A DNA stretch of 64,000 nucleotides, from positions 6,572,001-6,636,000 of the forward strand of contig NZ_CP025624.1 in assembly GCF_002874965.1 (NCBI RefSeq). The letters run 5' to 3'. Below the pieces are notes generated by a model that saw only the letters and a list, made by a program, of their open reading frames with translations, did no database searches and was not told where the DNA came from. The translations under genes and the position numbers were made by a program. Positions 52,898 through 61,740 of the stretch are shown here, one piece after another. Origin of the DNA: Pseudomonas sp. NC02. Its GTDB lineage: Bacteria; Pseudomonadota; Gammaproteobacteria; Pseudomonadales; Pseudomonadaceae. The stretch's first letter is position 1, and each line of letters begins with the position of its first letter.

Positions 52898-53593
52898 TCA
52901 TGGGGTTACGGGAGTGATGAAGGCAATCCCTGTACGCAACGCCGCGTTACGCACATGTTCCTGCATGCTTTTCTGCGCCGCCCCGCTGGCGCGTCGGGCC
53001 AGGGCACGGAGGACCTTGCGGTGCTCCTGCCAGGTCTCCATGGCCCGCTCCGGCCGGATGAACGGTAGTTTCTGGCTCTCCAGGAACACCTCGGCACTGG
53101 CGCTGAGGATGCTCACCATCGCCTGATTGCCGCTGGCCAGCAGGATGCGCCGGTGGAATTCGAAGTCCAGCCGGGCGGCTGCCTCGAAATCACCGGCCTT
53201 CAGCTCCTTGCGCATCGCCTCGACGTTATCTTCCAGGATGTCCAACTCCCCGGTGGTCAGCGTCACCGCCGCCAGCCCCGCCGCAAAACCTTCCAGGGCG
53301 TAGCGCAGTTGAAAGATATCCAGCGGCGTCGCCTGTGCCGTAAACGGCCAGGCCAACCCCGGCAGCTCTTCGGCCGCTTGCACGAACACGCCCTTGCCCG
53401 GCTGCACACTTACCACGCCCAAGGCACTGAGGGACGACAAGGCTTCACGCAAAGAGGCCCGGCTCACGCCCAATTGCAGCGCCAGGTCGCGCTGGGAGGG
53501 CAACGCATCACCCGGCCCGAAGCCCTCGTCAGCGATCAATTTGCGGATGGCCTGTAGCGCCACTTCCGGTACGGCTTGGGCGATGGAATTCAT
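52898..53593 (-). CDS. GntR/FadR-type (FCD domain) transcriptional regulator
   Basis: A 231-residue regulator. The winged helix-turn-helix (about 12-75) has GDALPSQRDLALQLGVSRAS and SLREALSSLSALGVVSVQPGKGVFV, and the C-terminal FCD domain (about 95-215; LDFEFHRRILLASGN near 150) binds the effector through a metal site. The start MNSIAQAVPEVALQ is at 53593. It is divergent from the amino-acid ABC transporter operon, and a palindrome in between (53721-53735) fits a GntR operator. It probably represses that operon. Confidence 0.88.
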   Translation of the reverse strand: MNSIAQAVPEVALQAIRKLIADEGFGPGDALPSQRDLALQLGVSRASLREALSSLSALGVVSVQPGKGVFVQAAEELPGLAWPFTAQATPLDIFQLRYALEGFAAGLAAVTLTTGELDILEDNVEAMRKELKAGDFEAAARLDFEFHRRILLASGNQAMVSILSASAEVFLESQKLPFIRPERAMETWQEHRKVLRALARRASGAAQKSMQEHVRNAALRTGIAFITPVTP

Positions 53594-53720
53594 AAGAAAC
53601 TCAGGTTTCCAGTCAACTGAGCGGCTAGTTGTAAAGCTATTCGCAGCGCCCGGCAAGCCACGCCCCAAAGGGGCTCGCGCGGTTTTGACGGCGCTCGAAA
53701 AGGGTGCAGAAAACCCAGTA

Positions 53721-53735
53721 ACTGTTCAGACCAGT
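53721..53735. promoter_or_regulatory. Candidate GntR/FadR-type operator actgttcagaccagt
   Basis: An imperfect palindrome (actg-ttcagac-cagt) contains tgttcagacca, one base from the TGGTNNNACCA pattern known for FadR-type regulators on one strand. It is located between the divergent regulator and transporter genes. Binding is inferred. Confidence 0.5.
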
Positions 53736-53848
53736 AAGACCGCCAAGACTCAACAGCCACCGGCTCTGGCGCGAAATACGGCGGTGCTGGCATGGGCTGT
53801 GCACTGGCAAAAACCGGAAAATCCTTTCGTCCTTTTCGGAGAGTCGCC

Positions 53849-54634
53849 ATGACCAAGCGTTGCAGCGCCCTGCTCACTGCCCTGTTTGCCAGCCTGATGC
53901 TGAGCCAGGCGCCCGCCCAGGCCAACGGTCTGGACGATATCGTCGCCCGTGGCACCCTCAAGGTGGCCGTGCCCCAGGATTTCCCGCCGTTCGGCTCGGT
54001 CGGCCCGGACATGAAGCCCCGCGGCCTGGACATCGACACCGCAAAGCTTTTGGCCGACCAGCTCAAGGTCAAGCTTGAACTGACCCCGGTCAACAGCACC
54101 AACCGCATCCCGTTCCTCACCACCGGCAAGGTCGACCTGGTGATTTCCAGCCTGGGCAAGAACGCCGAGCGCGAGAAGGTCATCGACTTCTCCAAGGCCT
54201 ACGCGCCCTTCTACCTCGCCGTATTCGGCCCTCCCGATGCGCCGATCAGCACCGTTGACGACCTCAAGGGCAAAACCATCAGCGTGACCCGTGGCGCCAT
54301 CGAAGACATCGAGCTGACCGCCGTGGCGCCTAAAGAGGCGACGATCAAGCGCTTTGAAGACAACAACTCGACCATCGCCGCCTACCTCGCCGGCCAGGTG
54401 GACCTGATCGCCAGCGGCAACGTGGTGATGGTGGCCATCAGCGAACGCAACCCCAAGCGCGTGCCGGCACTGAAAGTGAAGCTCAAGGACTCGCCGGTGT
54501 ACGTGGGCGTGAACAAGAACGAGCCGGCGCTGCTGGACAAGGTGAACCAGATCCTGGTCGCGGCCAAGGCCGACGGCAGCCTGGAAAAGAATGCATTGCA
54601 GTGGCTCAAAGAGCCGCTGCCGGCTGATCTCTGA
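53849..54634 (+). CDS. Polar amino-acid ABC transporter substrate-binding protein
   Basis: A 261-residue periplasmic protein of SBP family 3. Signal peptide MTKRCSALLTALFASLMLSQAPAQA-like, cleavage near 26. Core: GTLKVAVPQDFPPFGSVGPD, LDIDTAKLLADQLKVKLELTP and DLVISSLGKNAEREKVIDFS. It starts at 53849 with GGAGA upstream; a longer in-frame start is rejected. The ligand is unknown, probably an amino acid or a derivative. It opens a four-gene operon. Confidence 0.9.
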   Translation: MTKRCSALLTALFASLMLSQAPAQANGLDDIVARGTLKVAVPQDFPPFGSVGPDMKPRGLDIDTAKLLADQLKVKLELTPVNSTNRIPFLTTGKVDLVISSLGKNAEREKVIDFSKAYAPFYLAVFGPPDAPISTVDDLKGKTISVTRGAIEDIELTAVAPKEATIKRFEDNNSTIAAYLAGQVDLIASGNVVMVAISERNPKRVPALKVKLKDSPVYVGVNKNEPALLDKVNQILVAAKADGSLEKNALQWLKEPLPADL

Positions 54635-54656
54635 GCGCGGTAACGAGGGTTAGCCT

Positions 54657-55325
54657 ATGGCCTATCAATTCGACTTTGTGCCGGTCCTGGCCAATACCGA
54701 TCTGCTGCTGCGCGGCGCGCTGTTCACACTTGAACTGACCGCCATCGGTGCAGTACTGGGCGTGGCGCTGGGAATCGTCGGCGCCGTGGTGCGGGCGTGG
54801 AAGATCCAGCCGTTCAGTTGGATCTTCGGCGTGTACGTCGAGTTGATCCGCAACACGCCGTTCCTGGTGCAGTTGTTTTTCATCTTCTTCGGCCTGCCGT
54901 CCCTCGGCCTGAAAATCACCGAATGGCAGGCGGCAGTGCTGGCGATGGTGATCAACCTGGGGGCGTACTCCACCGAGATCATCCGCGCCGGGATCCAGGC
55001 GATCCCCCGCGGGCAACTGGAAGCGGCGGCCGCGCTGGCGATGACACGTTTCGAGGCGTTCCGCCATGTGGTGTTGCTGCCCGCGCTGGGCAAGGTCTGG
55101 CCAGCCCTGAGCAGCCAGATCATCATCGTGATGCTCGGCTCGGCGGTCTGCTCGCAGATCGCCACCGAGGAACTGAGCTTTGCCGCCAACTTTATCCAGT
55201 CGCGCAACTTCCGCGCCTTTGAAACCTATGCGCTGACGACCCTGGTCTATCTGTGCATGGCGCTGATGATCCGCCAATTGCTGAACTGGATCGGCCGGCG
55301 CTATGTCATGAGGAACGCCCGATGA
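54657..55325 (+). CDS. Amino-acid ABC transporter permease 1
   Basis: A 222-residue permease, HisM/GlnP type, with about five helices (first near 20-42). The EAA loop RGQLEAAAALAMTRFEAFRHVVLPxAL-like is near 120-145. It overlaps the next permease gene by 4 bp (ATGA). It follows the substrate-binding protein by 22 bp. Confidence 0.9.
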   Translation: MAYQFDFVPVLANTDLLLRGALFTLELTAIGAVLGVALGIVGAVVRAWKIQPFSWIFGVYVELIRNTPFLVQLFFIFFGLPSLGLKITEWQAAVLAMVINLGAYSTEIIRAGIQAIPRGQLEAAAALAMTRFEAFRHVVLLPALGKVWPALSSQIIIVMLGSAVCSQIATEELSFAANFIQSRNFRAFETYALTTLVYLCMALMIRQLLNWIGRRYVMRNAR

Positions 55326-55972
55326 GTGATTTTTCGTTCTGGGACATCGTGCGCAACCTGCTCACCGGTTTGCAGTGGACCTTGCTGCTGTCGCTGGTGG
55401 CGTTCATCGGCGGCGGCGTGATCGGTTTGCTGGTGATGACTATGCGCATCAGCACCAAGGCGTTCCCGCGCAATGTCGCCCGCACCTATATCGAACTGTT
55501 CCAGGGCACGCCGCTGTTGATGCAACTGTTCCTGGTGTTCTTCGGCATCGCCTTGCTCGGCGTGGACATTTCGCCCTGGCTGGCGGCGGCGATTGCCTTG
55601 ACCCTGTTCACCAGCGCCTACCTGGCCGAAATCTGGCGTGGCTGCGTCGACTCCATCGCCCACGGCCAATGGGAGGCGTCCGCGAGCCTGGCCCTGAACC
55701 CGCTGGAGCAATTGCGCTACGTGATCCTGCCCCAGGCCCTGCGCATTGCCGTGGCGCCAACCGTGGGTTTCTCGGTGCAAGTGGTCAAGGGCACCGCCGT
55801 GACCTCGATCATCGGCTTCACCGAGCTGACCAAGACCGGCGGCATGCTCGCCAACGCTACCTTCGAACCCTTCATGGTCTATGGCCTGGTGGCGCTGGGT
55901 TACTTCCTGCTCTGCTACCCCTTGTCCCTCAGTGCGCGCTACCTGGAAAGGAGACTGCATGCCTCTGCTTAG
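55322..55972 (+). CDS. Amino-acid ABC transporter permease 2
   Basis: A 216-residue permease of the same family (MSDFSFWDIVRNLLTGLQWT). FQGTPLLMQLFLVFFG near 60 and the loop AHGQWEASASLALNPLEQLR near 115 show the EAA signature. The start at 55322 is coupled to the previous stop. It pairs with permease 1 as a heterodimer. Confidence 0.91.
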   Translation: MSDFSFWDIVRNLLTGLQWTLLLSLVAFIGGGVIGLLVMTMRISTKAFPRNVARTYIELFQGTPLLMQLFLVFFGIALLGVDISPWLAAAIALTLFTSAYLAEIWRGCVDSIAHGQWEASASLALNPLEQLRYVILPQALRIAVAPTVGFSVQVVKGTAVTSIIGFTELTKTGGMLANATFEPFMVYGLVALGYFLLCYPLSLSARYLERRLHASA

Positions 55973-56696
55973 AATTTCCGCCCTGCATAAATATTACGGC
56001 GATCACCACGTACTCAAGGGCATTGACCTGAGTGTCGAAGAAGGCCAGGTGGTGGCGATCATCGGTCGCAGCGGCTCGGGCAAATCCACCCTGCTGCGCA
56101 CCCTCAATGGCCTGGAGTCGATCAACGACGGCGTGATTGAAGTCGACGGCGAATACCTCGACGCCGCCCGCGCCGACCTGCGCACCCTGCGGCAGAAAGT
56201 CGGCATGGTGTTCCAGCAGTTCAACCTGTTCCCACACCTGACGGTGGGCGAAAACGTCATGCTTGCGCCGCAAGTGGTGCAGAAAGTGCCGAAAGCCAAG
56301 GCCGCACAATTGGCGCGACAAATGCTCGAGCGCGTTGGGCTGGGGGAGAAGTTCGACGCGTTCCCCGATCGTTTGTCCGGCGGCCAGCAGCAGCGGGTAG
56401 CAATCGCCCGGGCACTGGCGATGTCGCCCAAAGTGCTGCTGTGCGATGAAATCACCTCGGCCCTGGACCCGGAGCTGGTCAACGAAGTGCTCAGCGTAGT
56501 GCGCCAACTGGCCAAGGATGGCATGACACTGATCATGGTCACCCATGAGATGCGTTTTGCCCGGGAAGTGGGTGACAAGCTGGTGTTCATGCACCAGGGC
56601 AAGGTGCATGAAGTGGGCGACCCGAAAATCCTGTTTGCCAATCCGCAGACCGCCGAGCTGGCCAACTTCATTGGTTCGGTGGAGCGCACGGACTGA
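55959..56696 (+). CDS. Amino-acid ABC transporter ATP-binding protein
   Basis: A 245-residue ATPase of the GlnQ/HisP type. Walker A GRSGSGKS at 37-44, Q-loop MVFQQFNLFPHLTV near 84, signature LSGGQQQR near 140, Walker B LLCDEITSALDPE near 160 and the switch MVTHEM near 193. It overlaps permease 2 by 14 bp, and GGAGA precedes the ATG. It closes the operon and is convergent with the fimbrial cluster. Confidence 0.95.
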   Translation: MPLLRISALHKYYGDHHVLKGIDLSVEEGQVVAIIGRSGSGKSTLLRTLNGLESINDGVIEVDGEYLDAARADLRTLRQKVGMVFQQFNLFPHLTVGENVMLAPQVVQKVPKAKAAQLARQMLERVGLGEKFDAFPDRLSGGQQQRVAIARALAMSPKVLLCDEITSALDPELVNEVLSVVRQLAKDGMTLIMVTHEMRFAREVGDKLVFMHQGKVHEVGDPKILFANPQTAELANFIGSVERTD

Positions 56697-56700
56697 GGCA

Positions 56701-57306
56701 TCAGGCCCCGGGCGCCCACTCAAAATCGCCCTGCCCCTCAAATGTCGTTTCATCCCTGACGGCCAGTAAAGCCGCAGGCAGGAAGGTCTCGACGTTGACC
56801 AGGGCGGTGAAGCGGCGCCCATGCACCGGCATACCCGCTACGTGTGCAACAAGCCTATGGCCCGGCAGCAATCGTCCGGTCGCCGGCTCTTCAGACAGGT
56901 GCGGCATTACCAGCTCAACGGATTTTCCATCGACTTGAGCGGACTGCAGGCTCAGGGTGAAATGCCCCTGGCGCCCAAACCGAAAGCCCTCCAGGCCTGC
57001 GGGTACGCCCGTAAAGCGCAGCGCCATGGATACAGGCGCCTCACAGGCCATGTTCAGGCGAAGCGTGCGCTTGCCCAGCGCGATCTGTGGGTCGCCCCGC
57101 TCGGCCTGGCGAACCAGACCGTAATCAACCCGGGGCTGGCTCAAGGACACCTGGCAGTTATCTGCCCGCGCCTCATTGGCCAACACCACGACAAACAGCA
57201 GCAGGTAAAGGATAAGCCCATGACGCAGGCGTCCACCGTCAAAAGGCCCCACCGGCTCAGAGGGTACGGCAGAGCGCCGAACCTGTTTCATAGAATTTGT
57301 CGTCAT
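56701..57306 (-). CDS. Fimbrial tip/adhesin-like or minor pilin protein of the chaperone-usher cluster
   Basis: A 201-residue secreted protein. The signal segment LRHGLILYLLLFVVVLANEARA precedes a mature part beginning DNCQVSLSQPRVDYGLVRQ. Two cysteines (Cys in DNCQVS and NMACEAP) would form the pilin-type disulfide, and ETTFEGQGDFEWAPGA ends the protein. The DYG motif is shared with the major pilin gene of the cluster. It starts overlapping the usher stop by about 50 bp; several in-frame Met and a TTG are possible starts. Being last, it is probably a minor or tip subunit. Confidence 0.7.
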   Translation of the reverse strand: MTTNSMKQVRRSAVPSEPVGPFDGGRLRHGLILYLLLFVVVLANEARADNCQVSLSQPRVDYGLVRQAERGDPQIALGKRTLRLNMACEAPVSMALRFTGVPAGLEGFRFGRQGHFTLSLQSAQVDGKSVELVMPHLSEEPATGRLLPGHRLVAHVAGMPVHGRRFTALVNVETFLPAALLAVRDETTFEGQGDFEWAPGA

Positions 57307-59761
57307 TGGATTCTGGCTCAAGGTTCAGTTGCAACAAGCAGGTGCTTGAATCTGGCAAGGAGATGTTCAGCGCTCGCGACTCATCCAGGCTGTTAAGGAA
57401 GACCATGCCCTCGCCCACGACGCTGGTCAGGAAAGCATTGTTGCTGTCGAAAACCGAGGCTCCCTGGGGCAAGGGTTGGCCCCGCGCGTCACGGACCTCA
57501 AGCAATACACGGCGCACTTTCACTACTTCGAAATCGATCGTGTTGAAAGAACCGCGTCCGGCCGCAAGGACCTTGGTGCCGTTTTTCAGATCGATGCGCT
57601 TGGGCAGGGATTGGGTTTGCACCTCGACATTGCTGCTGCGGTAGGCAGGCAGGCTGGCGATCACCGCCTGCCCGCGGTAGTCAGTCCAGACCGGCCCCTG
57701 CGGCGTCGAAACCTTGGCTGCCCCGACATTACCCACCGAGACAATTCCAAAGGTGTCCTGGACGGCATAGGGCGAGAACGTCATGCCTCTGTCGTGGACC
57801 ACCACGCCGCCCTGCAATTGGCCGGTATACCCGGTGCTCAATGAATCATGTCGCACACCCAACCCTATCTGGGTGTAACGCGGCATGGCATTCACGCGGG
57901 CGTGAACAGCCTGTGTACGGCTCGCCTGCTCACGCGCAACCCCCACTTCATAGTTCACATAGTCGTTGACCCGATCGCTGAAGGCGGCCCCAAGATCGAA
58001 CCTGTCGCCCCGCCGACTGGCATACGAGGTGACGCGGCGATCCCCACCGAACGGCACGGTGACCTGCAACCGAAGCGAAAGCCCCTTATCCGACACATCG
58101 CTGCGCTCGTCTCGAACGGTGTTCCTGACCTTGCGCGGTCGAGAGCCGCCCACCCAGGAATCCGCAATCAAAGCCACCTGGGTGCCATTGAACTGCTGGT
58201 TCCATGAGGCAAAGACGTGTTCGGCGGAGCGATCATCAAATTGCGAGCTGCGGGAATAACTGACGGAAAAGCCTCCCAGGGACGGGTCGACCCAACTCAA
58301 ACCTACCGTGTATTGGTCCTTGAAGCGGGCATCCCGCTGGTCACGCCGCGTCGACTGCCCCACTTCCAGTACTTCGCGATAATCCCGCGTCTGGGTAGTG
58401 GCACTCGACGTCATTTCAATGCCGGCGAACAGCGGACTTCCCACGGTGACTGAGCTGCGAGCCCCGGTAACTTCGTCCCGGCCATCGCGAGACAGGTTCT
58501 GGCGCACGCCAACCGAAAGGTGCTGGAAAAAAACACTGCTCCACACGCCACCCGCCGCCTGGTATTCGTCGGTACTCAACAGGCCGAATCCCAGTGACGA
58601 GTTGCGCCCCAATCCCCAGGTCCCACTGCCCATCGCCACGACCGGAGGCTCCCCGGCACCCGGATTTGCCCCGCGCACCTTGCCCAGGGAGAAGTAATAA
58701 CCGGGCTCTATCGGTACCGCCCCCGCAAAGGACGCGGCAGGGACGGTGAACCCATGCCTGCCACCGCGAGTGCCAATGACACTGACCTCAAGATCGCTGG
58801 TGCCATTGAGTATGGGTAATCCGGTCAACGTGAACGGGCCTTCCGGTACCAGTGTGGTATGGATCAACACCCCGGCCTGGCGCACCTCGACCCGGGATGG
58901 GCTCTGGGCCAAACCTTCGACCACCACGCTGCTGCCACCCGGACTGCGCGATTGGCCATCCGGCGAGAGCTGGAAACCCGACAGCTGTAACCCACCGAAC
59001 ACCGGGTTGTTGCTGGAAATCTGCCCGACCTGGAAGGTCGACTTCAGGGGCGCGAAATCGCGTTGGGCGTAGGCATTCACATGCTCGCTGCTGCGCTTGC
59101 CGTTATCGGAGACAAAGAATTGGCGGCTTCGGACGATCCAGTTGCCGATATTGAATCCCGCCTCGGTGTAGGCCGAAACCGAGCGGGAAGAGCCGCTGTT
59201 GAAGCGCTCTTCGAATCCCTGCACATCGTAATTGAACAAGGCTGCCGTGCCGCCCTGGTAGAAACTGCCGACATCCCATTCGGCCTCGCGCATTGACTGA
59301 GTAGGCACCACCAGCGATACCTCATCGCTGCCGGGGCGCAACTTGACGATGGTCGCGGGGTAAGCACCGAGAAAGTCATGACACGCCTGGTCGGGCGCAA
59401 TGCCCGGCCGAATAATCGAGGCTGGCAACCGCAACCCGGCCTTGTCCAGCAGGACCGGGGTAAAACACAACTGCCCCTGGTAATCGAAGCGTGCCTCCAC
59501 CAGGCCCAATGAGGTGCCGTTGACCTGCAGCCCCACCACGTGCACGCCCTCGCGGAATCGCGCAGCACTGCGAAAATAATGGGCAACCTTCGGGTCGATC
59601 CCGTTCGCCGACAAGACCGCCAGATCAAAACCCGATCCGAGCTCCAGCGCGTAGGCGGGAAGGCTCCACAGCGTTGCCAGGCCGATACAAGTCCGGGAAA
59701 CCGAGGTTCGAATGGGTCGTACAGAGAGGCTCCAATCGTTTGCATGGGTAGCATTTCTCAT
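57257..59761 (-). CDS. Fimbrial outer-membrane usher protein
   Basis: A 834-residue usher that secretes and assembles pilins. Signal-like N-terminus (MRNATHANDWSLSVRPIRTS ... YALE). The N-terminal periplasmic domain follows, with LELGSGFDLAVLSANGID and VHVVGLQVNGTSLGLVEARF. The 24-strand barrel shows VPIEPGYYFSLGKVRGANPG and many repeats. The C-terminal plug domains end VFDSNNAFLTSVVGEGMVFLNSLDESRALNISLPDSSTCLLQLNLEPE-like with a cysteine pair. It follows the chaperone by 7 bp. Start at 59761. Confidence 0.9.
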   Translation of the reverse strand: MRNATHANDWSLSVRPIRTSVSRTCIGLATLWSLPAYALELGSGFDLAVLSANGIDPKVAHYFRSAARFREGVHVVGLQVNGTSLGLVEARFDYQGQLCFTPVLLDKAGLRLPASIIRPGIAPDQACHDFLGAYPATIVKLRPGSDEVSLVVPTQSMREAEWDVGSFYQGGTAALFNYDVQGFEERFNSGSSRSVSAYTEAGFNIGNWIVRSRQFFVSDNGKRSSEHVNAYAQRDFAPLKSTFQVGQISSNNPVFGGLQLSGFQLSPDGQSRSPGGSSVVVEGLAQSPSRVEVRQAGVLIHTTLVPEGPFTLTGLPILNGTSDLEVSVIGTRGGRHGFTVPAASFAGAVPIEPGYYFSLGKVRGANPGAGEPPVVAMGSGTWGLGRNSSLGFGLLSTDEYQAAGGVWSSVFFQHLSVGVRQNLSRDGRDEVTGARSSVTVGSPLFAGIEMTSSATTQTRDYREVLEVGQSTRRDQRDARFKDQYTVGLSWVDPSLGGFSVSYSRSSQFDDRSAEHVFASWNQQFNGTQVALIADSWVGGSRPRKVRNTVRDERSDVSDKGLSLRLQVTVPFGGDRRVTSYASRRGDRFDLGAAFSDRVNDYVNYEVGVAREQASRTQAVHARVNAMPRYTQIGLGVRHDSLSTGYTGQLQGGVVVHDRGMTFSPYAVQDTFGIVSVGNVGAAKVSTPQGPVWTDYRGQAVIASLPAYRSSNVEVQTQSLPKRIDLKNGTKVLAAGRGSFNTIDFEVVKVRRVLLEVRDARGQPLPQGASVFDSNNAFLTSVVGEGMVFLNSLDESRALNISLPDSSTCLLQLNLEPESNDDKFYETGSALCRTL

Positions 59762-59768
59762 AGACCGC

Positions 59769-60485
59769 TCAACCCGCCTCGACAACAACGGAGGCTTCGT
59801 AGGCGGTTGCCGAATACCCGTAGACCGTCGCCGGTTGAATCTCGACACCGCTGACCTGGGCCACCGCCTCTTCGATGCGGGTTGATAACACTTCGCCAGG
59901 CAGGATATAGGTGCGCGGCAATATCGCCGGGTGCCTCGACGGCAGCAGGTGCACCTCCAGCCCCATCCGGACCACGTAGGCACTGTCGTTATGAACCGTC
60001 AGCCGATTTCCCCGCAGCTTCCACTTCAGCAACTTCCATGGCTCCTGATGCCGCGGCAAGCCCTGGGGATGCAGGATCAGCGGTAAGTCCTGTCGAATGG
60101 TCACTCCAATGGTCGAGCGCCCTTCGGCGCGCGCCTGCGGAATACCTTCAAAGGTGACGCGCTTCAATCGCTGAGTCTTGAGCGGCTGCTTCAAGGTACT
60201 GATAAACCGCACAAGTTGTGTTTCGCCCGGTTCGACACGGGCGATAGGAGGCGTAACGATCAAGAGTGTCTCCGGATCTTCCGGGACGTTTTGAATGACT
60301 GTGTGAAGTAAAGCAGGGCCAGCGTCCGTATTTTTTACGTTGATCGTCGCTTCACCGTTCTCTTCATAAAGAATAACAACGGATGTTTCCGGCTCCATCC
60401 CATCCGCTCTTACACTGCCAGAAACCAAAAAATAAAGATTCGCACACCAGAACAGAGCATTAACTGCATTTAAAAGACGACTCAT
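59769..60485 (-). CDS. Periplasmic fimbrial chaperone
   Basis: A 238-residue PapD-like chaperone. Signal peptide (MSRLLNAVNALFWCANLYFL ... VRADG). The G1/F1 region is VEPGETQLVRFISTLKQP, and domain 2 (IRQDLPLILHPQGLPRHQEP) follows. The extended C-terminal part, with TYILPGEVLSTRIEE, is usual. It guides pilin subunits to the usher. It is second in the operon, between the pilin and usher genes. Confidence 0.88.
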   Translation of the reverse strand: MSRLLNAVNALFWCANLYFLVSGSVRADGMEPETSVVILYEENGEATINVKNTDAGPALLHTVIQNVPEDPETLLIVTPPIARVEPGETQLVRFISTLKQPLKTQRLKRVTFEGIPQARAEGRSTIGVTIRQDLPLILHPQGLPRHQEPWKLLKWKLRGNRLTVHNDSAYVVRMGLEVHLLPSRHPAILPRTYILPGEVLSTRIEEAVAQVSGVEIQPATVYGYSATAYEASVVVEAG

Positions 60486-60608
60486 CGAACTCTACCCGCA
60501 ACCAGATAACGCACCGTTGACAATCACGAAGTACCTATACGCATATAAAGAGCCAGCACGAAGCCACGGTGCGCGACCGCCTGCTAAATGCTGGCCATGT
60601 TTATAGAG

Positions 60609-61268
60609 TTAGATTCGAGTTACTACCAAAGTAGCAGCTCCATTCAATTGAATATCCCTGCTGAGATCCAGTGCATCGCCGCGATTGATCACAGCCTTGA
60701 CTACGAGAGTGCCGGTAACGGAAGAGACCGCGGCTGGAGTTGTGTTGTTATTACGGCTCCAGGAGTGCTGGTAAGGAGATTTTTCGACCTTGCCGTCACT
60801 GGTGCTCCAGGCACCGCCGGAGCTTGTCCTTCTAAGCGGGTACAGCGTAGCGCCGACAGTGGTCAAGGTGGCGAGCCTGATCGAATAGCCACCGGTATTC
60901 CTGGTTCCGACCGCGCCAAGACCAAAGTTGTGGTTGTCGGTGAAGCCGGTTCCCAGGATCCCCCTTACGACACTGTTTGTTTGTGAGTCAGTAACGGACA
61001 GTGCCATCTGGGCAGCCGCCGCACCACAGTTGACGCTTAACGGCAGCGACTTTTCCGGCAGAGGATAGAAAGAGGTCAGCGGAATGCTCGACGCATTGAT
61101 CGTACCGTAATCAACGGTGCCGCCTGTGGCGCCGAGGTTTACCGTGCATGCAGCTGGTTTAATGGTTCCGGTGACTCTCAGGTTCCCGGCACCACTTGTG
61201 TTTGCTTGAGTACCCATGCTTACCGCCAGGCCAACGACCACTATTGCCAAACCAAATGTTCTGTTCAT
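60609..61268 (-). CDS. DUF1120-like major pilin subunit
   Basis: A 219-residue pilin with a signal peptide (MNRTFGLAIVVVGLAVSMGTQA). Mature part: GAGNLRVTGTIKPAACTVNL and VDYGTINASSIPLTSFYPLP, with the cysteine pair in ACTVN and SVNCGAAAA. The C-terminal block ATLVVTRI ends as a pilin G-strand. The start at 61268 has AGGA five bases before it; the Met two codons earlier (61274) is an alternative. It is first in the fimbrial operon, and a 16-bp palindrome (61332-61347) lies just upstream. Confidence 0.85.
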   Translation of the reverse strand: MNRTFGLAIVVVGLAVSMGTQANTSGAGNLRVTGTIKPAACTVNLGATGGTVDYGTINASSIPLTSFYPLPEKSLPLSVNCGAAAAQMALSVTDSQTNSVVRGILGTGFTDNHNFGLGAVGTRNTGGYSIRLATLTTVGATLYPLRRTSSGGAWSTSDGKVEKSPYQHSWSRNNNTTPAAVSSVTGTLVVKAVINRGDALDLSRDIQLNGAATLVVTRI

Positions 61269-61740
61269 GTTCATCCTGTCACTGAAGTTCTCAGGTGCAT
61301 GTGGTTCGCCGGGCTATTCCATGCCCAACTGCTATCAACCTTGATAGGCAAACTACAAATAGTTAACACCACGGCCTAATTGCCGAGTGACAGTCTCTCT
61401 CGTAAACACCCGAAGAAAGAATGAGACGACGCCTGAACTAGTGTCAGAGCGGTAAAAAAACAATGTCCCCTTAGATCATCCTTGCAGTAGTCCTGACTTA
61501 ATTATCGACTGGAACAATTAACCCAGCCATGTAGGCATATTCAGGAAGCCTATTAAAGCTGGACATTTCCGTTACTCCACTTGCCCTACGGAACAATCGC
61601 CAGGCGCATCAAGAATCGCCCTACATATCCTGCAGATTTTCCTCCAAGACACCGATGAGCGAATTCCGGAAGCACTACGCGTTGGCGTCAGCGGTTGATC
61701 GTGGCACGATGGCGAGGTTATCGACCGAGACCCCTTAACC
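61269..61740. promoter_or_regulatory. 472-bp region upstream of the pilin operon and ppx
   Basis: Lower GC than flanking genes. It holds a perfect palindrome, ctatcaa-cc-ttgatag, at 61332-61347, 64 bp before the pilin start, which is a good operator candidate. An AT-rich stretch around 61440-61540 probably carries the promoter of the leftward fimbrial operon. The rightward ppx promoter should be within the last 150 bp. No gene is supported. Confidence 0.45.
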
